Notes: generated by a model from the sequence alone, not told the origin. DNA of 64,000 nt from Streptomyces roseofulvus (GCF_039534915.1 NZ_BAAAWE010000001.1:4092001-4156000); one strand, 5' to 3'; shown: positions 21,932 to 30,984, numbered from the stretch's first letter. Numbers and translations are program-made.

Positions 21932-23224
21932 GTGGACACGATTGCCAGTCTGTTCAGCTTCATCACCTGGCCCGTTTCCTGGGTCATCGTCCAGTTCCAC
22001 AAGCTGTACGGGGCCGTCTTCGGCCCTGACACGGGCTGGGCCTGGGGTCTGTCGATCGTGTCCCTCGTGGTGCTGATCCGCATCTGTCTGATCCCGCTCT
22101 TCGTGAAGCAGATCAAGGCGACGCGGAACATGCAGGCGCTCCAGCCGAAGATGAAGGCGATCCAGGAGCGCTACAAGAGCGACAAGCAGCGTCAGTCCGA
22201 AGAGATGATGAAGCTGTACAAGGAGACGGGCACCAACCCGCTCTCCTCGTGCCTTCCCATCCTCGCCCAGTCGCCGTTCTTCTTCGCCCTGTACCACGTG
22301 CTGTCCAACATCGCGTCGGGCAAGGAGATCGGTGTCCTCAACCAGGAGCTGGTCGACAGCGCCCGCCAGGCGCACATCTTCGGTGCCCCGATCGCCTCGA
22401 AGTTCATGGACTCGCCCGAGGCCGTCGCGGCCCTCGGCGCCTCGCTGACCGATGTCCGCATCGTCACCGCGATCATGATCGTCCTGATGTCGGCCTCGCA
22501 GTTCTTCACCCAGCGCCAGCTGATGATGAAGAACGTCGACCTCTCGGTGAAGACCCCGTACATGCAGCAGCAGAAGATGCTCATGTACATCTTCCCGGTG
22601 ATCTTCGCCGTCATGGGCATCAACTTCCCCGTCGGTGTCCTCGTCTACTGGCTGACCACCAACGTGTGGACCATGGGCCAGCAGATGTACGTGATCAACC
22701 AGAACCCGACCCCGGGCAGCAAGGCGCAGGACTCCTACCTGCAGCGCCTGCTGAAGAGCGTCACGCACCACGGTGAGGTCCGCAGCCGGCGCCACAAGGC
22801 CGTCGTCAAGGCGATCGTCGCCAAGGGCTCCGACCGCAACGAGAACGAGCGCCGCTTCATCGGCGCCCTGGCCAAGGCCGGCTTCGCCGCCCAGGCCGAC
22901 GGCACCGTGGTGAAGAGCGACGCCGCCGTCGCCGAGGCCGAGGGCACCGCCGCCCCCAAGCGGCAGCAGCCCAAGCGCCAGACCAAGGCCCAGCGCCAGT
23001 CCGGCGGCCAGCAGGCCAAGAGCGACGAGACGGTCACCGAGACCGCCGAGGAGTCCGCGGGCGAGACCGCCCAGGACACCGGGGCGAAGACCTCGCTGGA
23101 GAGGAAGCCCGAGACGCCCGCCAAGGGCGCTCCGCAGGGCGGCGGCCGCAGCCGCGCCAACTCCGGCGGCTCCCGCCAGCGCAAGGGCCAGCAGCGGCCC
23201 AAGCACCCGTCCTCCAAGAAGTAG
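21932..23224 (+). CDS. yidC: Membrane protein insertase YidC/Oxa1
   Basis: GTG 21932 gives 430 residues. This is the Gram-positive/actinobacterial short type without the large E. coli periplasmic domain. Spans occur near the N-terminus, at [20 protein letters not shown], near FFALYHVLS, and at [16 protein letters not shown] and [20 protein letters not shown]. The conserved arginine lies in the second of these. Residues 275-430 form a basic, Lys/Gln/Glu-rich cytoplasmic tail ending RPKHPSSKK, which probably contacts ribosomes. It inserts membrane proteins with or without SecYEG. Confidence 0.96.
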   Translation: MDTIASLFSFITWPVSWVIVQFHKLYGAVFGPDTGWAWGLSIVSLVVLIRICLIPLFVKQIKATRNMQALQPKMKAIQERYKSDKQRQSEEMMKLYKETGTNPLSSCLPILAQSPFFFALYHVLSNIASGKEIGVLNQELVDSARQAHIFGAPIASKFMDSPEAVAALGASLTDVRIVTAIMIVLMSASQFFTQRQLMMKNVDLSVKTPYMQQQKMLMYIFPVIFAVMGINFPVGVLVYWLTTNVWTMGQQMYVINQNPTPGSKAQDSYLQRLLKSVTHHGEVRSRRHKAVVKAIVAKGSDRNENERRFIGALAKAGFAAQADGTVVKSDAAVAEAEGTAAPKRQQPKRQTKAQRQSGGQQAKSDETVTETAEESAGETAQDTGAKTSLERKPETPAKGAPQGGGRSRANSGGSRQRKGQQRPKHPSSKK

Positions 23225-23266
23225 AAGCGTCCACGTAGCTTCCCCGTAGTTAGAAGGAGTCCATCC

Positions 23267-23776
23267 GTGACGGAAGGCACCACCTCCGCCGCCGAGGGTG
23301 GCGACACCCTGACCCGCCTGGAGCAGGAGGGTGAGATCGCGGCCGACTACCTTGAGGGCCTGCTCGACATCGCCGACCTCGACGGCGACATCGACATGGA
23401 CGTCGAGGCGGACCGGGCCGCGGTCTCGATCATCAGCGACTCCGGCAGCCGCGACCTGCAGAAGCTCGTGGGCCGCGACGGCGAGGTGCTGGAGGCGCTC
23501 CAGGAGCTGACCCGCCTCGCCGTGCACCGGGAGACCGGTGACCGCAGCCGGCTGATGCTCGACATCGCCGGGTTCCGTGCGCAGAAGCGCACGGAGCTGG
23601 CCCAGATCGGCGCCAAGGCCGCGGACGAGGTGAAGTCCACCGGCCAGCCGGTCAAGCTGGACCCGATGACCCCGTTCGAGCGCAAGGTCGTGCACGACGC
23701 GGTCGCCGCCGCCGGTCTGCGCAGCGAGTCCGAGGGCGAGGAGCCGCAGCGCTTCGTCGTCGTCCTCCCTGCCTGA
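23267..23776 (+). CDS. jag: KH/R3H RNA-binding protein Jag (KhpB)
   Basis: GTG 23267, with GAAGGAG upstream, gives 169 residues. A KH domain lies in about 60-120 (SIISDSGSRDLQKLVGRDGEVLEALQEL, given in part) and an R3H domain at the end (MTPFERKVVHDAVAAAGLRSESEG; the R-x3-H pair is visible). The long Jag-N domain seen in Firmicutes is missing, as is usual in actinobacteria. KhpB binds RNA with KhpA and influences growth and division. It follows yidC by 42 bp. A good terminator (23791-23820) closes this part of the series. Confidence 0.92.
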   Translation: MTEGTTSAAEGGDTLTRLEQEGEIAADYLEGLLDIADLDGDIDMDVEADRAAVSIISDSGSRDLQKLVGRDGEVLEALQELTRLAVHRETGDRSRLMLDIAGFRAQKRTELAQIGAKAADEVKSTGQPVKLDPMTPFERKVVHDAVAAAGLRSESEGEEPQRFVVVLPA

Positions 23777-23790
23777 CCCCCCTCATCGCG

Positions 23791-23820
23791 TCGGCCCCGT
23801 CTGTTCGCAGACGGGGCCGA
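23791..23820 (+). terminator. Terminator after jag
   Basis: TCGGCCCCGTCTG pairs perfectly with CAGACGGGGCCGA across a stable TTCG loop, followed by TCTTTGT. It separates the rpmH-to-jag genes from rsmG. Confidence 0.85.
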
Positions 23821-23894
23821 TCTTTGTCAGCCTGATAGTTCAGCCACCACAGTGCGCTCGCACGGTACGCGTGCGGTACGGAAGGACGGTCCCC

Positions 23895-24611
23895 GTGACG
23901 GAGGCAGCGGAGCTCCCCGAGGCGCCCGAGCAGGCACGGAAGGTCTTCGGCGAGTACTTCCCCGAGGCCGTGCGGTACGCGGAGCTGCTCGCGGACGCCG
24001 GTGTGAAGCGGGGGCTCATCGGCCCCCGCGAGGTCCCGCGACTGTGGGAGCGCCACCTCCTGAACTGCGCCGTCCTCGGCGAGGTCGTCCCCGAGGGCGT
24101 GACCGTGTGCGACGTGGGCTCCGGGGCCGGTCTGCCCGGCATCCCGCTGGCCCTGGTGCGGCCCGATCTGAAGATCACGCTCCTGGAGCCGCTGCTGCGC
24201 CGGATCACCTTCCTCCAGGAGGTCGTCGAGCTGCTCGGGCTCGACCACGTGACCGTCGTGCGCGGTCGTGCCGAGGAGATGCTCGGCAAGTTCCCGCCGG
24301 TCCACGTCGTGACCGCCCGTGCCGTGGCGCCCCTCGACCGGCTGGCCGGCTGGGGCGTCCCCCTGCTCCGCCCCTACGGCGAGATGCTGCTCCTGAAGGG
24401 CGACACCGCGGAGGAGGAGCTCGACGGGGCGCGTTCCGCGCTCTCCAAGCTGGGCGTGGTGGAGACCTCGGTGCTCCACGTCGGCGAGGGCATCGTCGAT
24501 CCGATGTCCACGGTGGTGCGGGTCGAGGTCGGCGAGAGCCCCGGTGGTGTGCGCTTCGCGGCCAAGCGGGCCAAGGCCGCACGGACGAGCAAGACCCGTC
24601 GGCGCCGCTGA
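23895..24611 (+). CDS. rsmG: 16S rRNA (guanine-N7) methyltransferase RsmG
   Basis: GTG 23895 with GGAAGGA upstream gives 238 residues; an in-frame start at 23871 is possible but lacks that site. The SAM-binding motif is CDVGSGAGLPGIPLAL, with ARAVAPLDRLAGWGVPLL further on. RsmG methylates G527 of 16S rRNA; loss gives low-level streptomycin resistance and antibiotic overproduction in Streptomyces. The C-terminus is very basic (AAKRAKAARTSKTRRRR). It lies between the jag terminator and parA, with the first parS site 63 bp after its stop. Confidence 0.95.
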   Translation: MTEAAELPEAPEQARKVFGEYFPEAVRYAELLADAGVKRGLIGPREVPRLWERHLLNCAVLGEVVPEGVTVCDVGSGAGLPGIPLALVRPDLKITLLEPLLRRITFLQEVVELLGLDHVTVVRGRAEEMLGKFPPVHVVTARAVAPLDRLAGWGVPLLRPYGEMLLLKGDTAEEELDGARSALSKLGVVETSVLHVGEGIVDPMSTVVRVEVGESPGGVRFAAKRAKAARTSKTRRRR

Positions 24612-24673
24612 GCGTCGCATTCGTCCGCTTTCACGGAGTGTCGGACGGTCCCGGCATGGCCGCAGGGGCATCG

Positions 24674-24689
24674 TGTTTCACGTGAAACG
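24674..24689. other. parS: parS site 1
   Basis: TGTTTCACGTGAAACG matches 15 of 16 to the Streptomyces parS consensus TGTTTCACGTGAAACA. It lies in the rsmG-parA gap. Confidence 0.95.
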
Positions 24690-24849
24690 TCGCTCACTGC
24701 TCCAGGGGATCATCAGCCGCGGGCGCGCGGCTGCCACCCCCCGGGACCGCCGACCCCGTGTGAAGCCACCCGCGAGGGTTACGGAGTTTTCCACAGAGGT
24801 GGATTCACCCACAGATCCACCGACCTCGCTGGTTCCGGACCCCGAAGGC

Positions 24850-25929
24850 ATGGCAGGCTCTTCCCATCGCGAGCTTGATGCCGAGGAGAGTGAATCCTTG
24901 CGGTCCGACGCCAACATCGCGGGACCGATGACCGATCCGGTCCCCGGTCCCCGAACCGAATCGGCGGGGGAGGATGTTTCACGTGAAACACTGCCCCCGA
25001 TGGACGACACCCCCATTGGCCGTGCCGCCCAGCTGGCCGTAGAGGCCCTGGGCCGGGCCGGGGAGGGACTGCCCCGTCCCGAGCAGACGCGCATCATGGT
25101 GGTGGCCAACCAGAAGGGCGGCGTGGGCAAGACGACCACGACCGTCAACCTGGCCGCTTCCCTGGCGCTGCACGGTGCCCGCGTCCTCGTCATCGACCTG
25201 GACCCGCAGGGCAACGCCTCCACGGCCCTGGGCATCGACCACCACGCCGACGTGCCCTCCATCTACGACGTCCTCGTCGACAGCCGGCCGCTCTCCGAGG
25301 TGGTCCAGCCGGTCCTGGACGTCGAAGGCCTCTTCTGTGCCCCGGCCACGATCGATCTCGCCGGTGCGGAGATCGAGCTGGTCTCGATGGTGGCGCGGGA
25401 GAGCCGGCTCCAGCGCGCGATCCAGGCGTACGAGCAGCCGCTGGACTACGTCCTGATCGACTGCCCGCCCTCCCTCGGCCTGCTCTCGGTGAACGCCCTG
25501 GTGGCGGGCGCCGAGGTGCTCATCCCGATCCAGTGCGAGTACTACGCGCTGGAGGGCCTGGGGCAGCTCCTGAAGAACGTGGACCTGGTCCGCGGCCACC
25601 TCAACCCGACGCTGCACGTCTCGACGATCCTGCTGACCATGTACGACGGCCGGACCCGGCTCGCGTCGCAGGTCGCCGAGGAGGTCCGCAGCCACTTCGG
25701 GAAGGAGGTGCTCCGGACCAGCATCCCTCGGTCCGTCCGCATCTCCGAGGCACCCAGCTACGGCCAGACCGTGATCACCTACGACCCCGGCTCCAGCGGA
25801 GCCCTGTCGTACATCGAAGCGGCGCGCGAGATCGCCTTCCGGGGCGTCGCCGTCCACTACGAGCCCCAGCAGCACGGCCGCGTGGGGCACCAGAACAACC
25901 AGCACAGCATGGCGGAGGAACTTCAGTGA
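24850..25929 (+). CDS. parA: Chromosome partitioning ATPase ParA
   Basis: ATG 24850 gives 359 residues, close to the 357 of the S. coelicolor protein; the frame stays open upstream, so the start is uncertain. The deviant Walker A KGGVGKTTT is at 89-97, followed by VLVIDLDPQGNAS and DYVLIDCPPSLGLL. The first 80 residues are a low-complexity extension containing VSRET (43-47), which is parS site 2 read as protein. ParA binds DNA nonspecifically and, with ParB, places origins along sporulating hyphae. The stop overlaps the parB start (GTGA), so the pair is coupled. Confidence 0.95.
   Translation: MAGSSHRELDAEESESLRSDANIAGPMTDPVPGPRTESAGEDVSRETLPPMDDTPIGRAAQLAVEALGRAGEGLPRPEQTRIMVVANQKGGVGKTTTTVNLAASLALHGARVLVIDLDPQGNASTALGIDHHADVPSIYDVLVDSRPLSEVVQPVLDVEGLFCAPATIDLAGAEIELVSMVARESRLQRAIQAYEQPLDYVLIDCPPSLGLLSVNALVAGAEVLIPIQCEYYALEGLGQLLKNVDLVRGHLNPTLHVSTILLTMYDGRTRLASQVAEEVRSHFGKEVLRTSIPRSVRISEAPSYGQTVITYDPGSSGALSYIEAAREIAFRGVAVHYEPQQHGRVGHQNNQHSMAEELQ
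24975..24990. other. parS: parS site 2 (inside parA)
   Basis: A perfect TGTTTCACGTGAAACA sits within the 5' part of parA, encoding VSRET. Confidence 0.97.
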
Positions 25930-26981
25930 GCGACCGACGTAGGGGACTGGGGCCGCGGGGGCTCGGCGCGCTGTTCGCCGGCGCCCCCCAGGACCAGCAG
26001 GCGCCGGAGACCGGCGCCGTCTCCACGCTCCCCGGGAGCGGCGCGGCACGCCTGTTCCCCCAGGGAGCCCCGCAGCCCGAGACCGCCGTCGCGCCGGCGG
26101 AGCCCGAGCCGACGCTGGTCGCCGGGGCGTACTTCACCGAGATCCCGATCGGTGACATCAGCCCCAACGCGCAGCAGCCGCGGAAGGTCTTCGACGAGGA
26201 CGCCCTCGCCGAGCTGGTCACCTCCATCAAGGAGGTCGGCCTGCTCCAGCCCGTGGTCGTCCGCAAGGCCGAGGGCGGGCGCTACGAACTGATCATGGGC
26301 GAGCGGCGCTGGCGGGCCTCCGACGAGGCCGGCCTGCAGACCATTCCCGCGATCGTCCGGGCCACCGACGACGAGAAGATGCTCCTGGACGCGCTCCTGG
26401 AGAACCTGCACCGGGCCCAGCTGAACCCGCTGGAGGAGGCCGCCGCCTACGAGCAGCTGCTGACCGACTTCAGCTGCACCCACGACCAGCTCGCCGACCG
26501 GATCGGGCGCTCCCGGTCGCAGGTCTCCAACACCCTGCGGCTGCTGCGGCTCTCCCCGGCGGTCCAGCGCCGGGTCGCCGCCGGGGTGCTCTCCGCCGGC
26601 CACGCCCGTGCCCTTCTCGGCGTGGAGGACCCGGAGGCGCAGGACCAGCTGGCGCAGCGGATCGTCGCCGAGGGGCTCTCGGTGCGCTCGGTCGAGGAGA
26701 TCGTGCGGCTCATGAGCTTCGACGAGCCCGCCGCCGCCAAGACGCGCAAGCCGCGCGCGGGCGGCCGGGTCTCGCCGGTCTTCTCCAGCCTGGCCACCCG
26801 TCTCTCGGACCGCTTCGAGACCCGGGTGAAGGTCGACCTGGGCCAGTCGAAGGGCAAGATCGTCGTCGAGTTCGCCTCGGTGGAGGACCTCGACCGGATC
26901 CTCTCCACGCTCGCCCCGGGCGAGGACAACGTGAAGCAGATGCTGAAGGCGGAGCAGGAGTGGGAGGAGGACGGGGAGTAG
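25926..26981 (+). CDS. parB: Chromosome partitioning protein ParB
   Basis: GTG 25926 overlaps the parA stop by 4 bp and gives 351 residues. The N-terminus GLGPRGLGALF resembles the ParA-interacting box. The CTP-binding patch GERRWRA is at 125-131, and ENLHRAQLNPLEEA follows. The helix-turn-helix that reads parS lies around 180-205 (LADRIGRSRSQVSNTLRLL). The C-terminal dimerisation domain ends in acidic EQEWEEDGE. ParB loads on the parS sites in this window, spreads as a CTP-dependent clamp and recruits SMC; the array of thirteen sites here would form one large nucleoprotein complex at oriC. Confidence 0.96.
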   Translation: MSDRRRGLGPRGLGALFAGAPQDQQAPETGAVSTLPGSGAARLFPQGAPQPETAVAPAEPEPTLVAGAYFTEIPIGDISPNAQQPRKVFDEDALAELVTSIKEVGLLQPVVVRKAEGGRYELIMGERRWRASDEAGLQTIPAIVRATDDEKMLLDALLENLHRAQLNPLEEAAAYEQLLTDFSCTHDQLADRIGRSRSQVSNTLRLLRLSPAVQRRVAAGVLSAGHARALLGVEDPEAQDQLAQRIVAEGLSVRSVEEIVRLMSFDEPAAAKTRKPRAGGRVSPVFSSLATRLSDRFETRVKVDLGQSKGKIVVEFASVEDLDRILSTLAPGEDNVKQMLKAEQEWEEDGE

Positions 26982-26997
26982 TCCCCGCCGGACCCCC

Positions 26998-27041
26998 AGG
27001 GCGGGTCGTGTTCCGGTCGTCATCGGAACGCGGCCCGCCCT
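26998..27041 (+). terminator. parAB terminator
   Basis: An 18-bp stem (26998-27015 with 27024-27041; two G-T pairs) has an 8-base loop followed by TTT, 17 bp after the parB stop. Confidence 0.8.
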
Positions 27042-27143
27042 TTGCCTGTGTGCGGTGTCGCCCCGACAGCCCGCTGGTTACGATTCCGAGAGCCGTATCC
27101 GTGCTCGGTGGCCGTCCGACGGCCAGGGAAGCGAGGGGCAGCC

Positions 27144-27761
27144 GTGGGGCGTCGGCTCGTACCGCTCACGCTGGACAATCTTCCGCACCTTCCGAAGCGC
27201 TGTCGCTCCTGCGTCTTCTGGGAGCTCGATCCGGTGAGCGGGGAGGCCGCCGTGAAGGCGGGCCGCGCGGAGGTCGAGAAGGAGGCGTGGATCTCCGCCG
27301 TCCTGCTGGAGTGGGGGTCCTGCGGCCGGGTCGTCTACGTGGACGAGGTGCCGGTCGGTTACGTGCTCTACGCTCCCCCGGCCTATGTGCCCCGGTCGAC
27401 GGCCTTCCCCACGAGCCCCGTGTCGGCCGACGCCGTCCAGTTGATGACGGCCTGGATCATGCCGGAGTACCAGGGGCAGGGCCTGGGGCGGGTGATGGTG
27501 CAGACGGTCGCCAAGGACGTGCTGCGGCGGGGCTTCAAGGCGATCGAGGCGTTCGGCGACGCCCGCTGGAAGGAACCGGCCTGCGTGCTGCCGGCCGACC
27601 ACCTGCTGGCGGTCGGCTTCAAGACCGTCCGGCCGCACCCCGCCTTCCCCCGGCTCCGCCTGGAACTGCGGACGACGCTCTCCTGGAAGGAGGACGTCGA
27701 GATGGCCCTGGACCGCCTGCTCGGCGCGGTACAGAAGGAGCCGGCCCTTCGGCCCCTGTGA
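27144..27761 (+). CDS. GNAT-family acetyltransferase
   Basis: GTG 27144 with GAGGGGCAG upstream gives 205 residues; the frame is open further upstream but has no ribosome site. The acetyl-CoA motif A is TAWIMPEYQGQGLGRVMVQTV in part (Q/R-x2-G-x-G/A as QGQGLG). An N-terminal CRSCVFWE segment with two cysteines is characteristic of this actinobacterial subfamily. The substrate is unknown. It sits immediately downstream of parAB beyond a terminator and converges on trxA. The position next to parB is common in Streptomyces, but no functional link is established. Confidence 0.85.
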   Translation: MGRRLVPLTLDNLPHLPKRCRSCVFWELDPVSGEAAVKAGRAEVEKEAWISAVLLEWGSCGRVVYVDEVPVGYVLYAPPAYVPRSTAFPTSPVSADAVQLMTAWIMPEYQGQGLGRVMVQTVAKDVLRRGFKAIEAFGDARWKEPACVLPADHLLAVGFKTVRPHPAFPRLRLELRTTLSWKEDVEMALDRLLGAVQKEPALRPL

Positions 27762-27780
27762 GCACGGCGACGGAGAACGC

Positions 27781-27817
27781 GAAACGGCCCGCCCCTTTTC
27801 CAGGGGCGGGCCGTTTC
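27781..27817. terminator. Bidirectional terminator overlapping parS site 3
   Basis: GAAACGGCCCGCCCCT (27781-27796) pairs perfectly with 27802-27817 around a 5-base loop, between the convergent acetyltransferase and trxA genes. The right arm shares its last six bases with parS site 3. Confidence 0.85.
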
Positions 27818-27827
27818 ACGTGAAACA
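27812..27827. other. parS: parS site 3
   Basis: CGTTTCACGTGAAACA, 15 of 16 to consensus, in the convergent gap before the trxA stop and sharing bases with a terminator arm. Confidence 0.95.
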
Positions 27828-27835
27828 GTGCGGGG

Positions 27836-28168
27836 TCACTTCGCCGCGACGAAGGGCTCCAGGTCGCGCAGGATCGCGGCCTTCGGCTTGGCACCGACGA
27901 TGGTCTTCACGACCTCGCCGCCCTGGTAGACGTTGAGCGTCGGGATGGACATGACGCCGTACTTGGCGGCCGTGGCCGGGTTCTCGTCGATGTTGAGCTT
28001 CACGATCTCGATCTCGCCGTGCTCGGCGGCGATGGCCTCCAGCGACGGGGCGATCTGGCGGCACGGGCCGCACCAGGCAGCCCAGAAGTCCACCAGAACG
28101 GGCTTGTCGCTCTTGAGGACGTCCTCTTCGAAGGAAGCGTCGGTCACGTTCTTCAGGGCGCCGGCCAC
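27836..28168 (-). CDS. trxA: Thioredoxin
   Basis: GTG 28168 with an ideal AAGGAGG site gives 110 residues. The redox motif WCGPC is at 32-36 and the cis-proline is in [14 protein letters not shown]. It is a cytoplasmic disulfide reductase kept reduced by TrxB, whose gene ends 46 bp upstream; the two form a trxB-trxA operon. The SigR-type promoter before trxB would induce both under disulfide stress. Length and motifs are normal. The stop lies eight bases from parS site 3. Confidence 0.96.
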   Translation of the reverse strand: MAGALKNVTDASFEEDVLKSDKPVLVDFWAAWCGPCRQIAPSLEAIAAEHGEIEIVKLNIDENPATAAKYGVMSIPTLNVYQGGEVVKTIVGAKPKAAILRDLEPFVAAK

Positions 28169-28214
28169 GGCGGCCTCCTTAACTTCGCGGGGTGTGGGGT
28201 GGAGAGAGTTCGGG

Positions 28215-29180
28215 TCAGACCGCGGGGGTCTCGGCCAGCTTCTCGCTGTCGGCGAGGGCGGCCAGGAAGCGCTCGGCGTCGAGCGCGGCGGAGCAGCCGG
28301 TACCGGCGGCCGTGATGGCCTGGCGGTAGGTGTGGTCGACGACGTCACCGGCGCCGAAGACACCGGTGAGGTTGGTACGGGTCGACGGGGCGTCGACCTT
28401 GAGGTAGCCCTCCTCGTCGAGGTCCAGCTGGCCCTTGAAGAGCTCGGTCCGCGGGTCGTGGCCCACGGCGATGAAGAGACCGGTCACCGGCAGCGCGGTG
28501 GTCTCGCCCGTCTTCGTGTTGCGCAGGGTCAGACCGGAGAGCTTCTGCTCGCCGTGGATCTCGGTCACCTCGTTGTCCCAGGCGAACTTGATCTTCGGGT
28601 CGGCGAAGGCGCGCTCCTGCATCGCCTTGGAGGCGCGCAGGGTGTCGCGGCGGTGGACGATCGTCACCGACTTGGCGAAGCGCGAGAGGAAGGTCGCCTC
28701 CTCGATCGCGGTGTCGCCGCCGCCGACGACGGCGATGTCCTGGTCCTTGAAGAAGAAGCCGTCGCAGGTGGCGCACCAGGAGACACCGCGGCCGGAGAGA
28801 GTGTCCTCGTTCGGCAGGCCCAGCTTGCGGTGCTGCGAGCCGGTGGTGACGATGACGGCCTTGGCGCGGTGCACGGTGCCGGCGGTGTCGGTGACGGTCT
28901 TGATCTCACCGGTGAGGTCCACGGCGACGACGTCGTCCGGGACGAGCTCGGCACCGAAGCGCTCGGCCTGCGCCCGCATGTTGTCCATGAGGTCCGGGCC
29001 CATGATGCCGTCACGGAAACCGGGGAAGTTCTCGACCTCGGTGGTGTTCATCAGGGCGCCACCGGCGGTCACGGCGCCCTCGAAGACCAGCGGGTTCAGC
29101 GACGCGCGGGCCGTGTAGAGCGCGGCGGTGTAACCCGCGGGCCCGGAGCCGATGATGATCACGTTACGGACGTCGCTCAC
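28215..29180 (-). CDS. trxB: Thioredoxin reductase
   Basis: This 321-residue flavoenzyme uses NADPH to reduce TrxA. The FAD motif is [15 protein letters not shown] (8-22), the redox-active CATC is at 136-139, the NADPH motif is [12 protein letters not shown], and the final FAD segment is [26 protein letters not shown] 29180 is the start. An excellent SigR-type promoter sits 71-98 bp upstream. It precedes trxA by 46 bp. All conserved residues are present. Confidence 0.97.
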   Translation of the reverse strand: MSDVRNVIIIGSGPAGYTAALYTARASLNPLVFEGAVTAGGALMNTTEVENFPGFRDGIMGPDLMDNMRAQAERFGAELVPDDVVAVDLTGEIKTVTDTAGTVHRAKAVIVTTGSQHRKLGLPNEDTLSGRGVSWCATCDGFFFKDQDIAVVGGGDTAIEEATFLSRFAKSVTIVHRRDTLRASKAMQERAFADPKIKFAWDNEVTEIHGEQKLSGLTLRNTKTGETTALPVTGLFIAVGHDPRTELFKGQLDLDEEGYLKVDAPSTRTNLTGVFGAGDVVDHTYRQAITAAGTGCSAALDAERFLAALADSEKLAETPAV

Positions 29181-29250
29181 GGGTTTCTTCCTCGTCTCTG
29201 CAGACTGCCTACTGCCTACGGGGCGGTGTCTCGGTCACTCTCACCCCACC

Positions 29251-29278
29251 CAACGGATCCTAAGGGGCCAGCATTCCC
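29251..29278 (-). promoter_or_regulatory. SigR-type promoter of trxB-trxA
   Basis: On the minus strand, GGGAAT (29273-29278) is followed by exactly 18 bases and then GTTG (29251-29254). This matches the GGAAT-N18-GTT consensus of the disulfide-stress sigma factor SigR, which is known to drive trxBA in S. coelicolor. SigR itself is not in the window. Confidence 0.9.
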
Positions 29279-29341
29279 GAGGGCGCCGCGCGGCGCGTGC
29301 GTGAGACGAAGAGTGAGACGGGACCGTGGGACGGGGCGCGT

Positions 29342-30286
29342 TCAGGGCTTCGGGTAGGAGGACGTCTGCAGCAGCTGGGCCGGGGTGTCCCCGGTACAGG
29401 AGGCGTCGACGACGTATGCCTGGACGCGGCCGGCGTCGGCCCGGTCGGGGAGGACGAGCAGATAGGCGGCGACGCCCCCGTACTCGCCGCGCTCCGAGGC
29501 GAGGACGGTGTCCTGGCGCCCGGTGCCCGCGAGCACGCAGCCAGGCACGGCGGGGTCGCTGTTCCGCTGGGCGGCGCCGACGTCCTCCGTCTGCTCGGCG
29601 GCGAGCGATTCGGGCCGCTCGCCCTTCGGCGTCCGGGCGGTGGGGTCCGCCGTGAGCAGACCCCGGACGCGGTCCTCGACCGGTTCGCCGGAGAAGGTGC
29701 CGACGGCCGCGCTCACGGCGGTGTCGGCCTTGGCGCCCTGGCTCTCCGGTGAGCCGTTCTGGGTGAGCGCGTAGAGACTCACGGCGCAGAACGCGGCGAC
29801 GACCGTGCCGGCGAGGCCCGTGAGGGCGGCGATGCGGCCCCGGTGGCGGGTGCGCCCCCGCCCGGGACCGGTGGCCGTCTGGGGGCGGCCCTGCGGGCGG
29901 TCGGAGCCCGCCGTACGCCTGCCTGCGGCAGGGGTGACGGAGGCCGACTGCGTTGTTTCACGTGAAACACCGTCCTCCCCGGCCGTGGTTTCACGTGAAA
30001 CAGGCCGGGCGGAATCCGGGGCGGTGGCATTGAGGAGCGCCTCGGCGGCGAGAGCGGCGTCGATCCGGCCGGCGATCTCGGCGGGCATGCGCGGCGGGCC
30101 CGGGAGGGTGCCGAGGAGCCCGCGGATCTCCTCCAGGGAGCTCCGGACGTCGGCGCAGAGGGCGCAGCCGTCGAGGTGCCGGCGGATCGTGGCGGAGCGG
30201 CTCGGCGAGAGCAGCCCCTCCGTCAGGTCGGAGATCTCCGAGACGTCCGGGTGCTGTGCTGTGTCGGCCTTGTCGGTCGTGGTCAC
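29342..30286 (-). CDS. Zinc-binding anti-sigma factor, membrane-anchored
   Basis: The 314-residue protein starts at GTG 30286, overlapping the sigma-factor stop as GTGA. The N-terminal anti-sigma domain has the ZAS-type H-x3-C-x2-C (H37, C41, C44; HLDGCALC). A polar linker follows, one membrane span at about 150-172, and a 140-residue extracytoplasmic domain. Two parS sites lie inside the gene and are translated as VSRET at 96-100 and 107-111. It should bind and inhibit the sigma factor encoded upstream. Whether its zinc motif is redox-sensitive, as in RsrA, is not known. Confidence 0.88.
   Translation of the reverse strand: MTTTDKADTAQHPDVSEISDLTEGLLSPSRSATIRRHLDGCALCADVRSSLEEIRGLLGTLPGPPRMPAEIAGRIDAALAAEALLNATAPDSARPVSRETTAGEDGVSRETTQSASVTPAAGRRTAGSDRPQGRPQTATGPGRGRTRHRGRIAALTGLAGTVVAAFCAVSLYALTQNGSPESQGAKADTAVSAAVGTFSGEPVEDRVRGLLTADPTARTPKGERPESLAAEQTEDVGAAQRNSDPAVPGCVLAGTGRQDTVLASERGEYGGVAAYLLVLPDRADAGRVQAYVVDASCTGDTPAQLLQTSSYPKP
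29954..29969. other. parS: parS site 4 (inside anti-sigma gene)
   Basis: Perfect TGTTTCACGTGAAACA; translated as VSRET in the linker of the anti-sigma factor. Confidence 0.97.
29987..30002. other. parS: parS site 5 (inside anti-sigma gene)
   Basis: GGTTTCACGTGAAACA, 15 of 16 to consensus, 33 bp from site 4 and in the same reading frame. Confidence 0.95.
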
Positions 30287-30984
30287 GCGCGCCCACCTCC
30301 GCCCTTCACAGCAGCTGGATCGATCGGTCCGGTTTCCGTCGGCTCCGACACCGGTGGGACGGATGCCCCCGGCGTCCGGTTCCTTCCCCCTTCGGGAGCC
30401 TCGTTACCCACGGTGTCGGCGCGCAGATGAGTGAGCATCGGCAGCAGCCGGGCCCGGCCGCGTGCGCAGCGGCTTTTCACGGTGCCGGTGGGAACGCCGA
30501 GGATACGGGCCGCCTCGGCGACGGGGTATCCCTGCATGTCGACGAGGACGAGCGCGGCGCGCTGGTCGGGGGCGAGGGTGGCGAGCGCGCCGAGCAGTTG
30601 CCGGTGGAGGTCCTGACGTTCGGCGGGTGCCTCGGCGGACTCGTGCGGTTCGAGGAGCTGCTCGAAGCGGGCGGTGTCGTCCACCGGCGAGGTCCTGCGG
30701 CTGGCGCTCTTCCGCAGGCGGTCCAGGCAGGCGTTCACGGTGATGCGGTGGAGCCAGGTCGTGACGGCCGACTGGCCCCGGAAGGTGTGGGCGGCCCGGA
30801 AGGCCGAGAGGAGGGCGTCCTGGACGGCGTCGGCGGCCTCCTCGCGGTCGCCCAGGGTGCGGAGCGCCACCGCCCACAGGCGGTCGCGGTGGCGCCGTAC
30901 GAGCTCACCGAAGGCGTCCGGGTCCCCGGCGACATGACGGGCCAGGAGTTCCCGGTCGTCTGCGGCGTCTATCGGACGGTCCAA
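30283..30984 (-). CDS. sigM: ECF RNA polymerase sigma factor (SigM type)
   Basis: The start is TTG 30984 (LDRPIDAADDREL), preceded by GGGGAGGGGG; no better codon is near. The 233-residue product has sigma region 2 (FGELVRRHRDRLWAVALRTLGDREEAADAVQDALLSAF in part), with the region 2.4 segment AHTFRGQSAVTTWLHRITVN, and sigma region 4 with its HTH around VAEAARILGVPTGTVKSRCARGR. About 45 disordered residues follow. It overlaps the anti-sigma gene by 4 bp. The position two genes from trxBA matches sigM in S. coelicolor, from which the symbol is taken. It probably autoregulates an envelope stress response, but its own promoter was not identified. Confidence 0.88.
   Translation of the reverse strand: MDRPIDAADDRELLARHVAGDPDAFGELVRRHRDRLWAVALRTLGDREEAADAVQDALLSAFRAAHTFRGQSAVTTWLHRITVNACLDRLRKSASRRTSPVDDTARFEQLLEPHESAEAPAERQDLHRQLLGALATLAPDQRAALVLVDMQGYPVAEAARILGVPTGTVKSRCARGRARLLPMLTHLRADTVGNEAPEGGRNRTPGASVPPVSEPTETGPIDPAAVKGGGGRA

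Noticed and set aside
25533-25925. N-terminal extension of parB into parA
   Set aside because: parA coding is well supported there and GTG 25926 has the usual ParB start with a GTGA overlap.
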